From assembly GCA_024685315.1 (NCBI GenBank), contig JAIKVW010000039.1:1-64000 (forward strand): DNA of 64,000 bases, written 5' to 3'. Source of the DNA: Lachnospiraceae bacterium (GTDB taxonomy: Bacteria > Bacillota > Clostridia > Lachnospirales > Lachnospiraceae). A program made the position numbers and the translations under genes. The notes under the pieces were generated by a model that saw only the letters and a program-made list of their open reading frames with translations, made no database searches and was not told where the DNA came from. This document shows, in pieces, positions 17,088-25,550 of this stretch (positions are counted from its first letter, which is position 1; each line of letters opens with the position of its first letter).

Positions 17088-18843
17088 TAAGCACTGAGAT
17101 ATCGGTGTCTGCCGTCATAGAGTAGTTCTTGTGGTATATAACGAAGCCGGCAGGAGCGCCTGGCGCCTTTTTTAGATACTTCCTTTGAATATAATCGATT
17201 TCTGCACGTCCGGAACCCGCGTTCGCGCTGTAGTGCGCCGCAAGGCTCGCTGCCTCTTCATATACCCGGTCGGGCAGCTCCTTCCCTGAGGTCTTCACTA
17301 TAACGTGAGATCCCGGGGATTTTTTTGCGTGGAACCACCAATCATCAGGACCAGCGAATTCAAAGGTAAGCTCCTCATTCTGAATGTTGTTTTTCCCGAC
17401 ATAGATATCAAATCCGTCGGAAGATATATAGTGCATGGGAGCGGCTTTGGACCTTTGCTTTTGCTGCTTCTTTTTGCCCTGGCGGCCTGCAGGCCCCTGG
17501 CCGGCATGCTTTTTGATGTAACCGCTCTTCACAAGCTCCTGCCTGATCTGGTCCAGGTCGTTTTCATCTTCAGATGTGTTGAGAGACTGCTCGATGGATC
17601 TAAGGTGGGCAAGCTCATTACGGCTTTCCTCAAGCTGAACTGTGACCGCTTCGAAAGTCCTCTTAAGCTTATTGTATTTCTCAAAATAGCGGACCGCATT
17701 GTCGTGAGGCGTGAGGGCCGGATCCAACGGGACGGTGATCTCCTCATCGGTATAGTAATTATTGCAGACAAGCTTGTCAGCACCTTCTTCTATGCCGTAA
17801 CCCCAGGTATTTATCATTTCACCGTACACGCGGTATTTATCTCTCTTTTCGGTGTCCTTCAGCTGCTTTTCCTGAAGATCAAGCTTATGTGTGCAGCGTG
17901 TTATCGCGTTCGTCACAGTCTTCCTGATATCAGTGGATTTCTGCTTAATACGGATCACGCTTTCCCTGGTGCTGTAAAAGCGCTCAAGCATCTGCGAAGC
18001 GCTGCCGCAGGGCGCTGTATCAAGATCTCCGTAAAGACTTAGGGTGACAGAAGAGAACTCAACAGGGATGCCGTTTTCGTATACTATTGCAGGCGAAAAT
18101 GAACCTGCCTTGATGCTGTCGATGATACCGGCAAATTCATCGGCCATGCGTTCTTTATCAGAGGATGCAAGAGCAGCCGTGCTGGACCCCGAATCCACTC
18201 CCGCGCGGAAGCATATCTCCTCGGCGATTATCGGGCTTATCCCGGTAAAAGATGTATAGACAGCTTTTGCTGCAGGCAAAGGCTTTGAAAAGACATTTGA
18301 TATAAATTCCTCTCGTCCTGCGCTAAGCGGGTCGCACTTATGCATTGTGTCAGGAATGAAATACTTCCTCCCCGGGAGCACTTCACGCACGGAGCTAACA
18401 TTTGAGGAAACATGCTTTATGCTTTCAAGGATTGTATAGTCAGTGGACGTGAAAATGATGTTGCTGTACTTTCCCATCATTTCTGCAATGAGCAGTTTCT
18501 CCGAGGGGTCCCCGAGCTCATTCAGATGGCTTATCCTGAACTCAAGTATCCTCTCGAGTCCGGGCTGGCGGACTTCAATAAGTATCCCGCCCTGAATATG
18601 TTTTCTCAGGAACATGCAGAAATTAGGCGCTGTAAGAGGATTGGCCTGCTGGCTGTCCTTAATATATACCAGCGGGAAAGAAGCGTTGGCGCTGATGTGG
18701 ATACGTTTCTCCTGGCCCCTGTTCTTGACGGAGAGCACAACAGTATCCTTTTCAGGCTGGTATATGCGGGTGATCCTGCCACCGGCACAGACCCGGTTGA
18801 TATCATCTGCAATATTAGAAACTACGATCCCGTCAAGAGCCAT
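17074..18843 (-). CDS. rqcH: NFACT-family ribosome quality control factor RqcH (fibronectin-binding protein A family)
   Basis: RqcH binds 50S subunits that carry stalled peptidyl-tRNA and drives C-terminal alanine tailing. The 589 residues show NFACT-N (MALDGIVVSNIADD at the start), a helix-hairpin-helix region, a coiled-coil middle (about 290-430), a Lys/Gln-rich basic stretch (KKKQQKQRSK) and the NFACT-R domain (DIYVGKNN, then DDWWFHAKKSPGSHV). ATG 18843 is chosen because GGGGAGG lies 6 bases upstream; an in-frame ATG at 18867 has no site. It is convergent with aroK and divergent from the yicC operon. Confidence 0.94.
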   Translation of the reverse strand: MALDGIVVSNIADDINRVCAGGRITRIYQPEKDTVVLSVKNRGQEKRIHISANASFPLVYIKDSQQANPLTAPNFCMFLRKHIQGGILIEVRQPGLERILEFRISHLNELGDPSEKLLIAEMMGKYSNIIFTSTDYTILESIKHVSSNVSSVREVLPGRKYFIPDTMHKCDPLSAGREEFISNVFSKPLPAAKAVYTSFTGISPIIAEEICFRAGVDSGSSTAALASSDKERMADEFAGIIDSIKAGSFSPAIVYENGIPVEFSSVTLSLYGDLDTAPCGSASQMLERFYSTRESVIRIKQKSTDIRKTVTNAITRCTHKLDLQEKQLKDTEKRDKYRVYGEMINTWGYGIEEGADKLVCNNYYTDEEITVPLDPALTPHDNAVRYFEKYNKLKRTFEAVTVQLEESRNELAHLRSIEQSLNTSEDENDLDQIRQELVKSGYIKKHAGQGPAGRQGKKKQQKQRSKAAPMHYISSDGFDIYVGKNNIQNEELTFEFAGPDDWWFHAKKSPGSHVIVKTSGKELPDRVYEEAASLAAHYSANAGSGRAEIDYIQRKYLKKAPGAPAGFVIYHKNYSMTADTDISVLTKAD

Positions 18844-18930
18844 TTCGCACCTCCCCAAATCCCTCATGACATTATAACATTATACATTATCTGCGCAAAT
18901 TATGCAGGGGTGCTGCAGAGGTAATATTTA

Positions 18931-18959
18931 TTGACTACATTTCACCTGTGGGATATAAT
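18931..18959 (+). promoter_or_regulatory. consensus SigA promoter of the yicC-remA-gmk-rpoZ operon
   Basis: TTGACT (18931-18936), a 17-base spacer and TATAAT (18954-18959), 47 bases before the yicC start. Confidence 0.85.
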
Positions 18960-19006
18960 AGTACAGTATATGCAAACAAAAAGCTTCATCAGGAAGGTGT
19001 TTAATT

Positions 19007-19885
19007 ATGGTCAGCAGCATGACCGGTTTCGGGCGCAGCGAGGCCGTTGACAGCGAAGGCAAGATCACGGTCGAGATAAAAAGCGTCAACCACAGATACC
19101 TGGACATCTCTGTTAAAATGCCGAGATCGCTCACAATGTTCGAGCCCGGTATCAGGAATCTCGTTAAGGAGAACGTCGAAAGGGGAAAGATCGACATTTT
19201 CATTAACTACGAGTCATACAATGATTCTTCTAATGCGGTGAGGTACAATAAGAACCTCGCCGGAGAATACTATAAAGCCCTGCTTGAGATGAAGGAAGAT
19301 TTCGGTTTTAGCGACTTTATAAGGCTCTCTGAGCTTTCGCGATTCCCTGAAGTACTATCTCTTGAGGAACAGGCGATCGACGAGGATGCGCTTTTCAGGA
19401 GGCTCTCCTCAGTGATATCCGAGGCATTTAAGGCCCTTAAGGCTACACGTCAGCATGAGGGTGAGAGGCTGAAGGAAGACCTGATGGCGAAGCTTTCCCA
19501 TATGTCCGACTATGTAGCTGATATTGAAAGGCACGCTCCGGAGATCGTTTCTGCATACAGGGATAAGATAACCGAGAAGGTAAATGCGCTGCTGGAAGGT
19601 TCCGGTATAGACGAAAGCCGTATCGTGACTGAGACCGCGATCTTTGCAGATAAGATAGCAGTAGATGAAGAGATCGTAAGGCTCAGGAGCCACATCAAGG
19701 CAATGCAGAAAACTCTCTCCGACGGCGGATGCATCGGCAGGAAGCTTGATTTCCTTGCACAGGAGATGAACAGGGAGGCCAACACGATCCTCTCTAAATC
19801 CGGAGATCTCATTACTACGGATAACGCGATCGAGCTCAAGACGGATATAGAGAAGATCCGCGAACAGATCCAGAATATTGAATAG
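19007..19885 (+). CDS. yicC: YicC-family endoribonuclease
   Basis: A 292-residue protein with the YicC N-terminal domain (SMTGFGR at residues 4-10, then NHRYLDISVKMP) and the DUF1732 C-terminal domain (GGCIGRKLDFLAQEMNREAN near 244-263, with the TDNAIELK end). Members are manganese-dependent endoribonucleases; B. subtilis YloC and E. coli YicC are the references. AGGAAGG precedes the ATG. It is the first gene of the long operon, in the same order as B. subtilis yloC-remA-gmk-rpoZ. Confidence 0.94.
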   Translation: MVSSMTGFGRSEAVDSEGKITVEIKSVNHRYLDISVKMPRSLTMFEPGIRNLVKENVERGKIDIFINYESYNDSSNAVRYNKNLAGEYYKALLEMKEDFGFSDFIRLSELSRFPEVLSLEEQAIDEDALFRRLSSVISEAFKALKATRQHEGERLKEDLMAKLSHMSDYVADIERHAPEIVSAYRDKITEKVNALLEGSGIDESRIVTETAIFADKIAVDEEIVRLRSHIKAMQKTLSDGGCIGRKLDFLAQEMNREANTILSKSGDLITTDNAIELKTDIEKIREQIQNIE

Positions 19886-19899
19886 ACGAACAGTTTATT

Positions 19900-20187
19900 A
19901 TGGATGCATTAATTAACATTGGTTTCGGCAACATGGTCAGCAAGTCCAAGGTAGTTGCAGTGATCAGCCCGGATTCAGCCCCAAGCAAGCGGCTTGTACA
20001 GAAATCCAGGGATGAAGGCCTTACGATAGACGCCACTCTTGGAAGGAAGACAAAATCTCTAATAATAACCTCAGACGGATATCTTGTGCTATCCGCCCTG
20101 CTTCCCGAAACCATCGCAGGGAGATTCAATGATACCACTTTTGCGGTTAATGAAAGAGTCAAAGGAAAAGGTGAAAAGAATGCTTAA
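19900..20187 (+). CDS. remA: RemA-family DNA-binding regulator (DUF370)
   Basis: A 95-residue member of the RemA family, known in Bacillus as an oligomeric DNA-binding activator of matrix and osmoprotection genes. The family N-terminus INIGFGNMVSKSKVVAVISPDSAP is present in sequence order, followed by DATLGRKTKS, which holds the conserved Arg of the DNA-binding surface. It starts 14 bases after yicC and overlaps gmk by 8 bases. The last ~20 residues are a basic extension (ERVKGKGEKN). In Clostridia the targets are not known. Confidence 0.92.
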   Translation: MDALINIGFGNMVSKSKVVAVISPDSAPSKRLVQKSRDEGLTIDATLGRKTKSLIITSDGYLVLSALLPETIAGRFNDTTFAVNERVKGKGEKNA

Positions 20188-20818
20188 ACCCGGCAAAGGT
20201 ATAATGACCATCATTTCGGGTTTTTCCGGTTCAGGCAAGGGAACTGTAATAAACAGGCTCCTTGAAAAGTATCCCGGAAGGTTCTGGCTCTCCGTTTCGG
20301 CAACAACGCGCGGCATCAGGGAAGGTGAAAAGGAAGGCGTTAATTACTTCTTCGTCTCAAAAGAAGAATTTGAGCGGATGATAGAAGAGGGAGAGCTCCT
20401 GGAATACACCAATTATGTCGGCAATTATTACGGGACTCCGAAAAGCTCTGTCGAGAAGAAGCTTCAGGAAGGATACGACGTTATCCTGGAGATCGAACAG
20501 GAAGGCGCAATGAACGTTAAGCGCGCGCTTCCGGAATCACTCCTTATATTCCTGACCCCACCGACCATAGAGGAGCTTGAGAACCGTCTCAGGAACCGCG
20601 GGACCGAGAGCGAAGAAGTCATCCAGGAGCGTCTTGAGAAGGCCGCTCTGGAAGCCGAAAACATCGGGCTTTACGATTTCATTCTGATCAACGACGATCT
20701 GGAAGGCTGTGTAGAATCGCTTTCGAGGCTTATAGAGAGCGAACGCAGCAGGGTAAGCCGCAATAGTTCAAGCATAAGCAGTCTTAAAGAAGGACTTCTT
20801 AAGTATAAAAAACATTAG
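20180..20818 (+). CDS. gmk: guanylate kinase
   Basis: Phosphorylates GMP to GDP. From ATG 20180 the product is 212 residues, the family length. It has P-loop SGFSGSGKGT, the GMP-binding SVSATTRGIREGEKEG and the lid segment RLRNRGTESEE. The open frame extends upstream to 20084 through remA, but the P-loop must lie near the N-terminus, and AAAGGTG sits before ATG 20180. It is coupled to remA by overlap. Confidence 0.95.
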   Translation: MLKPGKGIMTIISGFSGSGKGTVINRLLEKYPGRFWLSVSATTRGIREGEKEGVNYFFVSKEEFERMIEEGELLEYTNYVGNYYGTPKSSVEKKLQEGYDVILEIEQEGAMNVKRALPESLLIFLTPPTIEELENRLRNRGTESEEVIQERLEKAALEAENIGLYDFILINDDLEGCVESLSRLIESERSRVSRNSSSISSLKEGLLKYKKH

Positions 20819-20848
20819 TTCAGCACAATTTATAGAGGAGAATGAAGA

Positions 20849-21196
20849 ATGATACATCCATCTTATACCGAGCTTATGGCCGCAGTTAACGAACAGTCCG
20901 GTACAGACGGAGAGCCCGTAGTTACCAGCCGCTATTCTGTAGTCATTGCAGCCGCTAAGAGGGCAAGGCAGCTTGTTGACGGCGCTCCTACCGAGGAAGA
21001 AGACGCCGAGAACAGGAAACCCCTTTCCGTCGCTATAGACGAGCTTACCAAGGGTGAAGTTAAGATCGTACCCGAGGATGATGACGAGGATGAGGAAGAG
21101 GAAGACGAGATCCTTGATAACAGCGGTTCGATCTATGATTTTGAACTTGATGCCGAGAGCGGAGAAGACGTAGATTTCGAAGAAGAAGGCGAATAG
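20849..21196 (+). CDS. rpoZ: DNA-directed RNA polymerase subunit omega
   Basis: Small assembly subunit of RNA polymerase. The core SRYSVVIAAAKRARQL (about 28-43) and KPLSVAIDEL are the family's conserved helices. At 115 residues it is longer than most; the last ~45 residues are an almost purely acidic tail (Asp/Glu runs with DDDEDEEEEDE). Acidic tails occur on omega in several Clostridia. GAGGAG precedes the ATG. Confidence 0.93.
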   Translation: MIHPSYTELMAAVNEQSGTDGEPVVTSRYSVVIAAAKRARQLVDGAPTEEEDAENRKPLSVAIDELTKGEVKIVPEDDDEDEEEEDEILDNSGSIYDFELDAESGEDVDFEEEGE

Positions 21197-21268
21197 TCAG
21201 AGGAAGAGCAGGATACTGAGATCGACTGATACAGAAATAGCTTTGAAGGTATTGACGGAAGAGGGCCC

Positions 21269-22123
21269 ATGTTTGGTTATATAATGCCTAACAGGGAAGA
21301 ACTGAAGATCAGGGAAGATCAGATCTATCATTCGTATTACTGCGGTCTTTGCCGTACCCTGGGGAGCAGATACAAGGCCAGGGGCCGCATGACCCTTAAC
21401 TACGACATGACCTTCCTGGTCATACTGCTTACTTCCCTTTATGAACTGGATATTAAGGAATCATCCTTTACCTGCCCGGTGCACCCTGCAAAAAAGCAGC
21501 GTGAGCGTATATCCGATGCAAGCGCTTATGCTGCAGACATGAACATCATTCTGAGCTATTACAATCTTCTTGATAAATGGAATGATGAGGGCGACCGCAA
21601 GAGCAAGGCAGCCGCTGCGCTTCTGAAAGGTGACCTTGATAAGGCCTCGGTCCTGCATCCGGAAAAAGCCCGGAAGATCGAGGAAGGTCTTAAAGAGCTC
21701 AGTGCCTTTGAAAAGTCCGGCGTAAAGGATATTGAAAAAGCCGCATCCATCACAGGCAGAATGACCGCGCAGGTATTTGCCTGGAAGCAGGATGAATGGG
21801 AGGAAAACCTTGCAAAGATCGGTTTCTTCCTTGGAAAGTTCATATATTTCCTTGATGCCTATGAAGACATCGATAAAGACATCAGTTCAGGTTCCTACAA
21901 CCCGTTTAAAGAAATTAGAAATGATCCGGGATTCGATGAAAGATGCAAGGAAATCCTTGTAATGCAGATTTCTGAATGCTGCAGGGTGTTCGAGCGTCTT
22001 CCGATAATTGATGAGAATCTCGGGATCCTCCGGAATATTCTGTATTCAGGAGCGTGGTCAAAATTCGCGGCTGCCTGGCAGAAGCGAGTGAAAGAAGACC
22101 CGGAAATAAAACAGGAGGTATAA
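21269..22123 (+). CDS. DUF5685-type all-helical protein of unknown function
   Basis: A 284-residue soluble, helix-rich protein. The start FGYIMPNREELKIRE followed by YYCGLCRTLG matches what I recall of DUF5685. Two acidic segments recall the aspartate motifs of squalene/phytoene-synthase folds: LLDKWNDEGD (about 97-106) and FLDAYEDIDKDI (about 193-204), but this is inference and catalysis is unproven. Cys residues in CGLC and CPVHP could bind metal. It is followed directly (0 bases) by the DnaJ-like gene, so the two are almost certainly made together. Confidence 0.7.
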   Translation: MFGYIMPNREELKIREDQIYHSYYCGLCRTLGSRYKARGRMTLNYDMTFLVILLTSLYELDIKESSFTCPVHPAKKQRERISDASAYAADMNIILSYYNLLDKWNDEGDRKSKAAAALLKGDLDKASVLHPEKARKIEEGLKELSAFEKSGVKDIEKAASITGRMTAQVFAWKQDEWEENLAKIGFFLGKFIYFLDAYEDIDKDISSGSYNPFKEIRNDPGFDERCKEILVMQISECCRVFERLPIIDENLGILRNILYSGAWSKFAAAWQKRVKEDPEIKQEV

Positions 22124-22894
22124 ATGACTGATCCCTATCAGGTGCTTGGTGTAGACCGAAATGCCAGCGACGAAGATATTAAAAAAGCATACAGGACACT
22201 CAGCCGCAAGTACCATCCTGACGCAAATATCAACAATCCGAATAAAGCCGCTGCCGAGAACAAGTTCAAGGAAGTCCAGGCCGCGTACAACCAGATCATT
22301 TATGAGAAGGAGCACGGAGCGCCTCCTCCGGGATACGGTCAGAGCAGTTCCGGGACCCAGAACGGCAGTTACTACGGTCAGGGGACCCAGTACAAGGATC
22401 CTTATTCGAATTACGGACCTTTCGGAGGTTTCGGTGGTTTCGGAGGCTTTTATGACAATGCCGGCCAACGGTCGGGCGACTATGGCGGCCAGTCTCAGAA
22501 CGCTCAGTATGAGGATGAGGACGCCCTTAAGTACAGGGCTGCGGTAAACTATATCAATTCAGGCAGCTATGACGATGCACTTCACGTGCTGGATACTATC
22601 GGGAACAGGTCCGCGCAGTGGTATTACCTGGGAGCTCTCGCTCACGTTAACCTGGGGAACAATGTTAACGCGAAAGAGTACGCCAGAAAAGCCTACGAGA
22701 TGGAACCCGGCAATTACCAGTACAGGCAGCTGCTTTCGCAGCTTGAGTCCGGCGGACAGTGGTACCAGAGACAGGGAAGCTCATACGGTTTCCCGAGCCT
22801 CAACTTTTCTCAGTGGTGCCTGACTATAATCGCGCTTAACGTTTTCTGCAACTGTCTCTGCGGAGGCGGAGGCTGTTACGGATATCATTTTTGA
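22124..22894 (+). CDS. J-domain protein with C-terminal hydrophobic cysteine-rich tail
   Basis: A 256-residue co-chaperone-like protein. The J domain is at residues 1-65 with an intact HPD (RKYHPDAN), so it should stimulate a DnaK ATPase. A Gly/Tyr/Ser-rich linker (about 68-125) and a helical repeat region like TPR units (about 130-210) follow. The end is hydrophobic and cysteine-rich ([15 protein letters not shown]), suggesting membrane contact or metal binding. There is no DnaJ zinc finger or CTD, so it is not DnaJ itself. It is immediately downstream of the DUF5685 gene, a pairing I believe is recurrent in Clostridia. Confidence 0.82.
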   Translation: MTDPYQVLGVDRNASDEDIKKAYRTLSRKYHPDANINNPNKAAAENKFKEVQAAYNQIIYEKEHGAPPPGYGQSSSGTQNGSYYGQGTQYKDPYSNYGPFGGFGGFGGFYDNAGQRSGDYGGQSQNAQYEDEDALKYRAAVNYINSGSYDDALHVLDTIGNRSAQWYYLGALAHVNLGNNVNAKEYARKAYEMEPGNYQYRQLLSQLESGGQWYQRQGSSYGFPSLNFSQWCLTIIALNVFCNCLCGGGGCYGYHF

Positions 22895-22913
22895 TGAAAG
22901 GGGGCATCTCCTA

Positions 22914-23201
22914 ATGACCGAGATTGAACTCAACGGTAAAAGAATGACCTCTGAATCCGCGGCTATGGAATATCTGTTTGACATGTTTGAGTTTCCGGAG
23001 TATTATGGCGACGACCTCGAGGCGCTGTATGACGCGCTCGCAGATCTCACCGGGGAAACACATGTTACAATAATAAACCGCGAGATCATGAATAATACAT
23101 CCTTCGGGCAAAGGCTTATGTGGACTTTTGAAGATGCCGCAAGCGACAATCCTCATCTCACCCTGGCCTGGACTGAAGAAGAGAATAACGAGTACGAATA
23201 A
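22914..23201 (+). CDS. barstar-family protein (ribonuclease inhibitor fold)
   Basis: A 95-residue acidic protein. The barstar signature is clear: an N-terminal ELNGKRM strand, then FEFPEYYGDDLEALYDALADL, the helix that in barstar plugs the RNase active site (Asp and Tyr positions kept). LTLAW forms the last strand. AAAGGGGG precedes the ATG. No barnase-like RNase gene is in the window. It sits between the J-domain gene and the PrsA-like gene in the rpoZ operon, so it may inhibit an RNase encoded elsewhere or have another binding partner. Confidence 0.85.
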   Translation: MTEIELNGKRMTSESAAMEYLFDMFEFPEYYGDDLEALYDALADLTGETHVTIINREIMNNTSFGQRLMWTFEDAASDNPHLTLAWTEEENNEYE

Positions 23202-23236
23202 GGAAGGAGTTACGTTTTTCAAAACGGAGCACAGTT

Positions 23237-24940
23237 ATGTCTGAAAAGAAGAATGTAAAAAATCAGGAACCTGTAAATGAGACCGCAAAGCCTGTTGACA
23301 AGTATCAGCAGAAGCTTGAATACAAGAAGAAGCAGGAAGAGAAGGCTAAAAAGAGCAGGAACACTCTCGTCCTGATCGCGGTCATCGTAATTGCGGCAAT
23401 CGCAGCTGTACTTATCTACAGGGTATATGACAAGCACCAGAAAGTAACGGCTACCCAGTTCACCATAGGCGATTATGAGATCACTAAGCCCGAGCTGGAT
23501 TACTATACTTATACCAGCTACAACAATTTCATGAATACCTACGGAGAATATGCTTCCTATTTCGGACTCGACACTTCCAAGTCACTCGATTCCCAGTATT
23601 ATACAGATGACCTTACCTGGCTGGACTATTTCCAGCAGGATGCTGTATATTCAATGCAGCAGATCTACGGGATCAATGATGCTGCAGATGAGGCCGGATT
23701 TGAATATGACGCAAGCGAAGAAGTCGATGAGCTCATGGAAGGCATCCAGGAAGCTGCTGCCTCCTACGGATACAGCGAGACCAATTATATCAAGGCTCTC
23801 TATGGATCTTACGCAACCAAGGATCTTTTAAAGCAGTGGGCTGCTTTTAATTTCAGGGCTGACGCTTATTATAACCAGTATGCGGGTGAGATCGTTATTA
23901 CCGACGATGAAGTTGCTTCCTACTATGAGCAGAACCCTGATTCTTATGATATCGTTGATTACCTCCTGTGCGAGATAGACGCCGAAGTCGCCGAAGAGGA
24001 AACCGAGACTGAGGCGGAGACAGAGGCCGAGACCGAAGAGCTTACAGAAGAGGAGCAGGCTGCAATTGAGGCTGAAGAGGCCGAGAAGCTCGCTGCTGCT
24101 ATGGCAGAAGCAAAAGCAAAGGCTGAGGAAATGCTTGAAAAGGCTGACAGTGAAGGCAACTTCGTTAAATATTTCAAGCAGTATAATTCCGATAATTCCG
24201 ATACCGCAAGCGCGATCCATAATGACGAAAAGAAGAGCGATATTTCCCAGTCTGCCGTAGCTGAGTACCTCTTCGACGAAGCGCGTGCAGCCGGAGATAC
24301 TACTATTATTGAGGATACCGATAACAGCGCTTATTATGTAGTATATTTCGTAAGCAGGGAACTTGATCAGACTAATTCGGTTGACTTCCGCCACATCCTT
24401 ATTACCGAAGATTCACTGCCTGAGACTGAAACTGCTGAGACTGAAGCAGAGACCGATGATGAGAGTGAGACCTCTGATGCAGATGAGACTGATGCGGTCC
24501 TTGAAATGGCTGAGTCAGTATATGCCGAGTGGCAAAACGGCGAAGCTACCGAAGACAGCTTTGCAGCACTTGCAGGCGAATACACTCAGGATTCCGGAAG
24601 TTCTGATAACGGCGGGCTTTACGAGAAAGTCATCCGCGGACAGATGGAAACTTCCATCAACGACTGGATCTTTGACGAGGCCAGGAGCGAAGGCGATACA
24701 GATATCGTTGAGTCTTCATACGGATATCATATTATGTATTTCGCAGGCGAGAATGATCCTGAGTACGTAGTCAGCATCAGGTCAACTATTCAGAGCAGCA
24801 AGCTCAGTGATTTCCTCAGCGAGCAGGCCGAGAAGGAGACCGTGAACGACCCCAACGGCAATCTTCACTACCTTGTAGTAGAGAAGGCTCAGGAGACCGC
24901 TGCTGAGACAGCTACCGAGACTGAATCGGCAAGTGAATAA
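23237..24940 (+). CDS. membrane-anchored PrsA/SurA-like peptidyl-prolyl isomerase with acidic loop insertions
   Basis: A 567-residue extracytoplasmic foldase. A Lys-rich cytoplasmic tail is followed by one membrane segment (about 46-63), without a lipobox, so it is an anchored rather than lipid-linked PrsA. A SurA-like N-terminal helical domain follows. Two parvulin-like units come next: a degenerate one (VDYLLCEID, about 238-380) and a clearer one (DFRHILI to SSYGYHIMYF, about 384-500). Each is interrupted after its first strand by an acidic Thr/Glu/Ala-rich insertion. It is last in the operon, just before the terminator at 24962. Confidence 0.85.
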   Translation: MSEKKNVKNQEPVNETAKPVDKYQQKLEYKKKQEEKAKKSRNTLVLIAVIVIAAIAAVLIYRVYDKHQKVTATQFTIGDYEITKPELDYYTYTSYNNFMNTYGEYASYFGLDTSKSLDSQYYTDDLTWLDYFQQDAVYSMQQIYGINDAADEAGFEYDASEEVDELMEGIQEAAASYGYSETNYIKALYGSYATKDLLKQWAAFNFRADAYYNQYAGEIVITDDEVASYYEQNPDSYDIVDYLLCEIDAEVAEEETETEAETEAETEELTEEEQAAIEAEEAEKLAAAMAEAKAKAEEMLEKADSEGNFVKYFKQYNSDNSDTASAIHNDEKKSDISQSAVAEYLFDEARAAGDTTIIEDTDNSAYYVVYFVSRELDQTNSVDFRHILITEDSLPETETAETEAETDDESETSDADETDAVLEMAESVYAEWQNGEATEDSFAALAGEYTQDSGSSDNGGLYEKVIRGQMETSINDWIFDEARSEGDTDIVESSYGYHIMYFAGENDPEYVVSIRSTIQSSKLSDFLSEQAEKETVNDPNGNLHYLVVEKAQETAAETATETESASE

Positions 24941-24961
24941 GCTTAAATAAACTCATATTAA

Positions 24962-24996
24962 AGGGACAGCATCCGAAAAATGCTGTCCCTGTTTTG
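24962..24996 (+). terminator. Rho-independent terminator ending the yicC-prsA operon
   Basis: AGGGACAGCAT (24962-24972) pairs perfectly with ATGCTGTCCCT (24980-24990) and is followed by GTTTTGTT. Confidence 0.93.
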
Positions 24997-25001
24997 TTGT
25001 A

Positions 25002-25550
25002 TTATTTTTTTCTGATTTCGGTAAAGGTCGCATATTTTAGGTCGCTCGTGTACAGGATCTGCGGCGTGGAAGTCCAGCCGTCCGCTGTCCTGTAGCCTCC
25101 TGACTCGCGGCCGTAGAGAATAACGTCATGGAAACCATACTTCGGATGGAAGCGGACATTCAGCAGGATTATGCTGCCTCTGTCAAGAGCCCGGTCTATG
25201 CTCTTCCTGAAAGCCGGGAGGGCAGGCAGGACGCTGTATCCGGCTAACCCGTATTTCTTAAGGCTGTCACTTACAAGCACGGGCGTAAGGATATCGTTGG
25301 TGCCGCCAAGAAATCTGCGGTCCATATTCCAGTATATAAGCTTTTTTGTCCCAATCCCGGAGACCGCTTTGAATATATCTTTAGGAGTTAAATCTCTGGT
25401 ACGGTTCTCGCCAAGAAGCGTTAGTATCACATTTGTGACTGCGGTAGGGCCGCAGTTTTTGTAATACTTTTCGCTTCCGGATCCGGAAAACTGGCTTACG
25501 GTACAGTACGACTCATTCACTTTATAATACTCCTCTTTATATGCCTTCAT
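25002..25550 (-). CDS. C39-like papain-fold protein
   Basis: A 182-residue protein with the Cys/His/Asp layout of C39-like peptidases: the nucleophile Cys in KNCGPTAVTNV, His in HDVILYG and an Asp in TADGW. No signal peptide or membrane segment is visible, so it seems cytoplasmic. ATG 25550 overlaps the stop of the upstream radical SAM gene by 14 bases and lacks a clear ribosome site, suggesting coupled translation; an in-frame ATG at 25616 lies deep inside that gene. Function is unknown: C39 folds include bacteriocin-leader peptidases, but no ABC transporter or precursor peptide is nearby. Confidence 0.7.
   Translation of the reverse strand: MKAYKEEYYKVNESYCTVSQFSGSGSEKYYKNCGPTAVTNVILTLLGENRTRDLTPKDIFKAVSGIGTKKLIYWNMDRRFLGGTNDILTPVLVSDSLKKYGLAGYSVLPALPAFRKSIDRALDRGSIILLNVRFHPKYGFHDVILYGRESGGYRTADGWTSTPQILYTSDLKYATFTEIRKK

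Noticed and set aside
17305-18042. 245-codon plus-strand open frame within rqcH
   Set aside because: Antisense to a complete NFACT protein; no ribosome site or family match.
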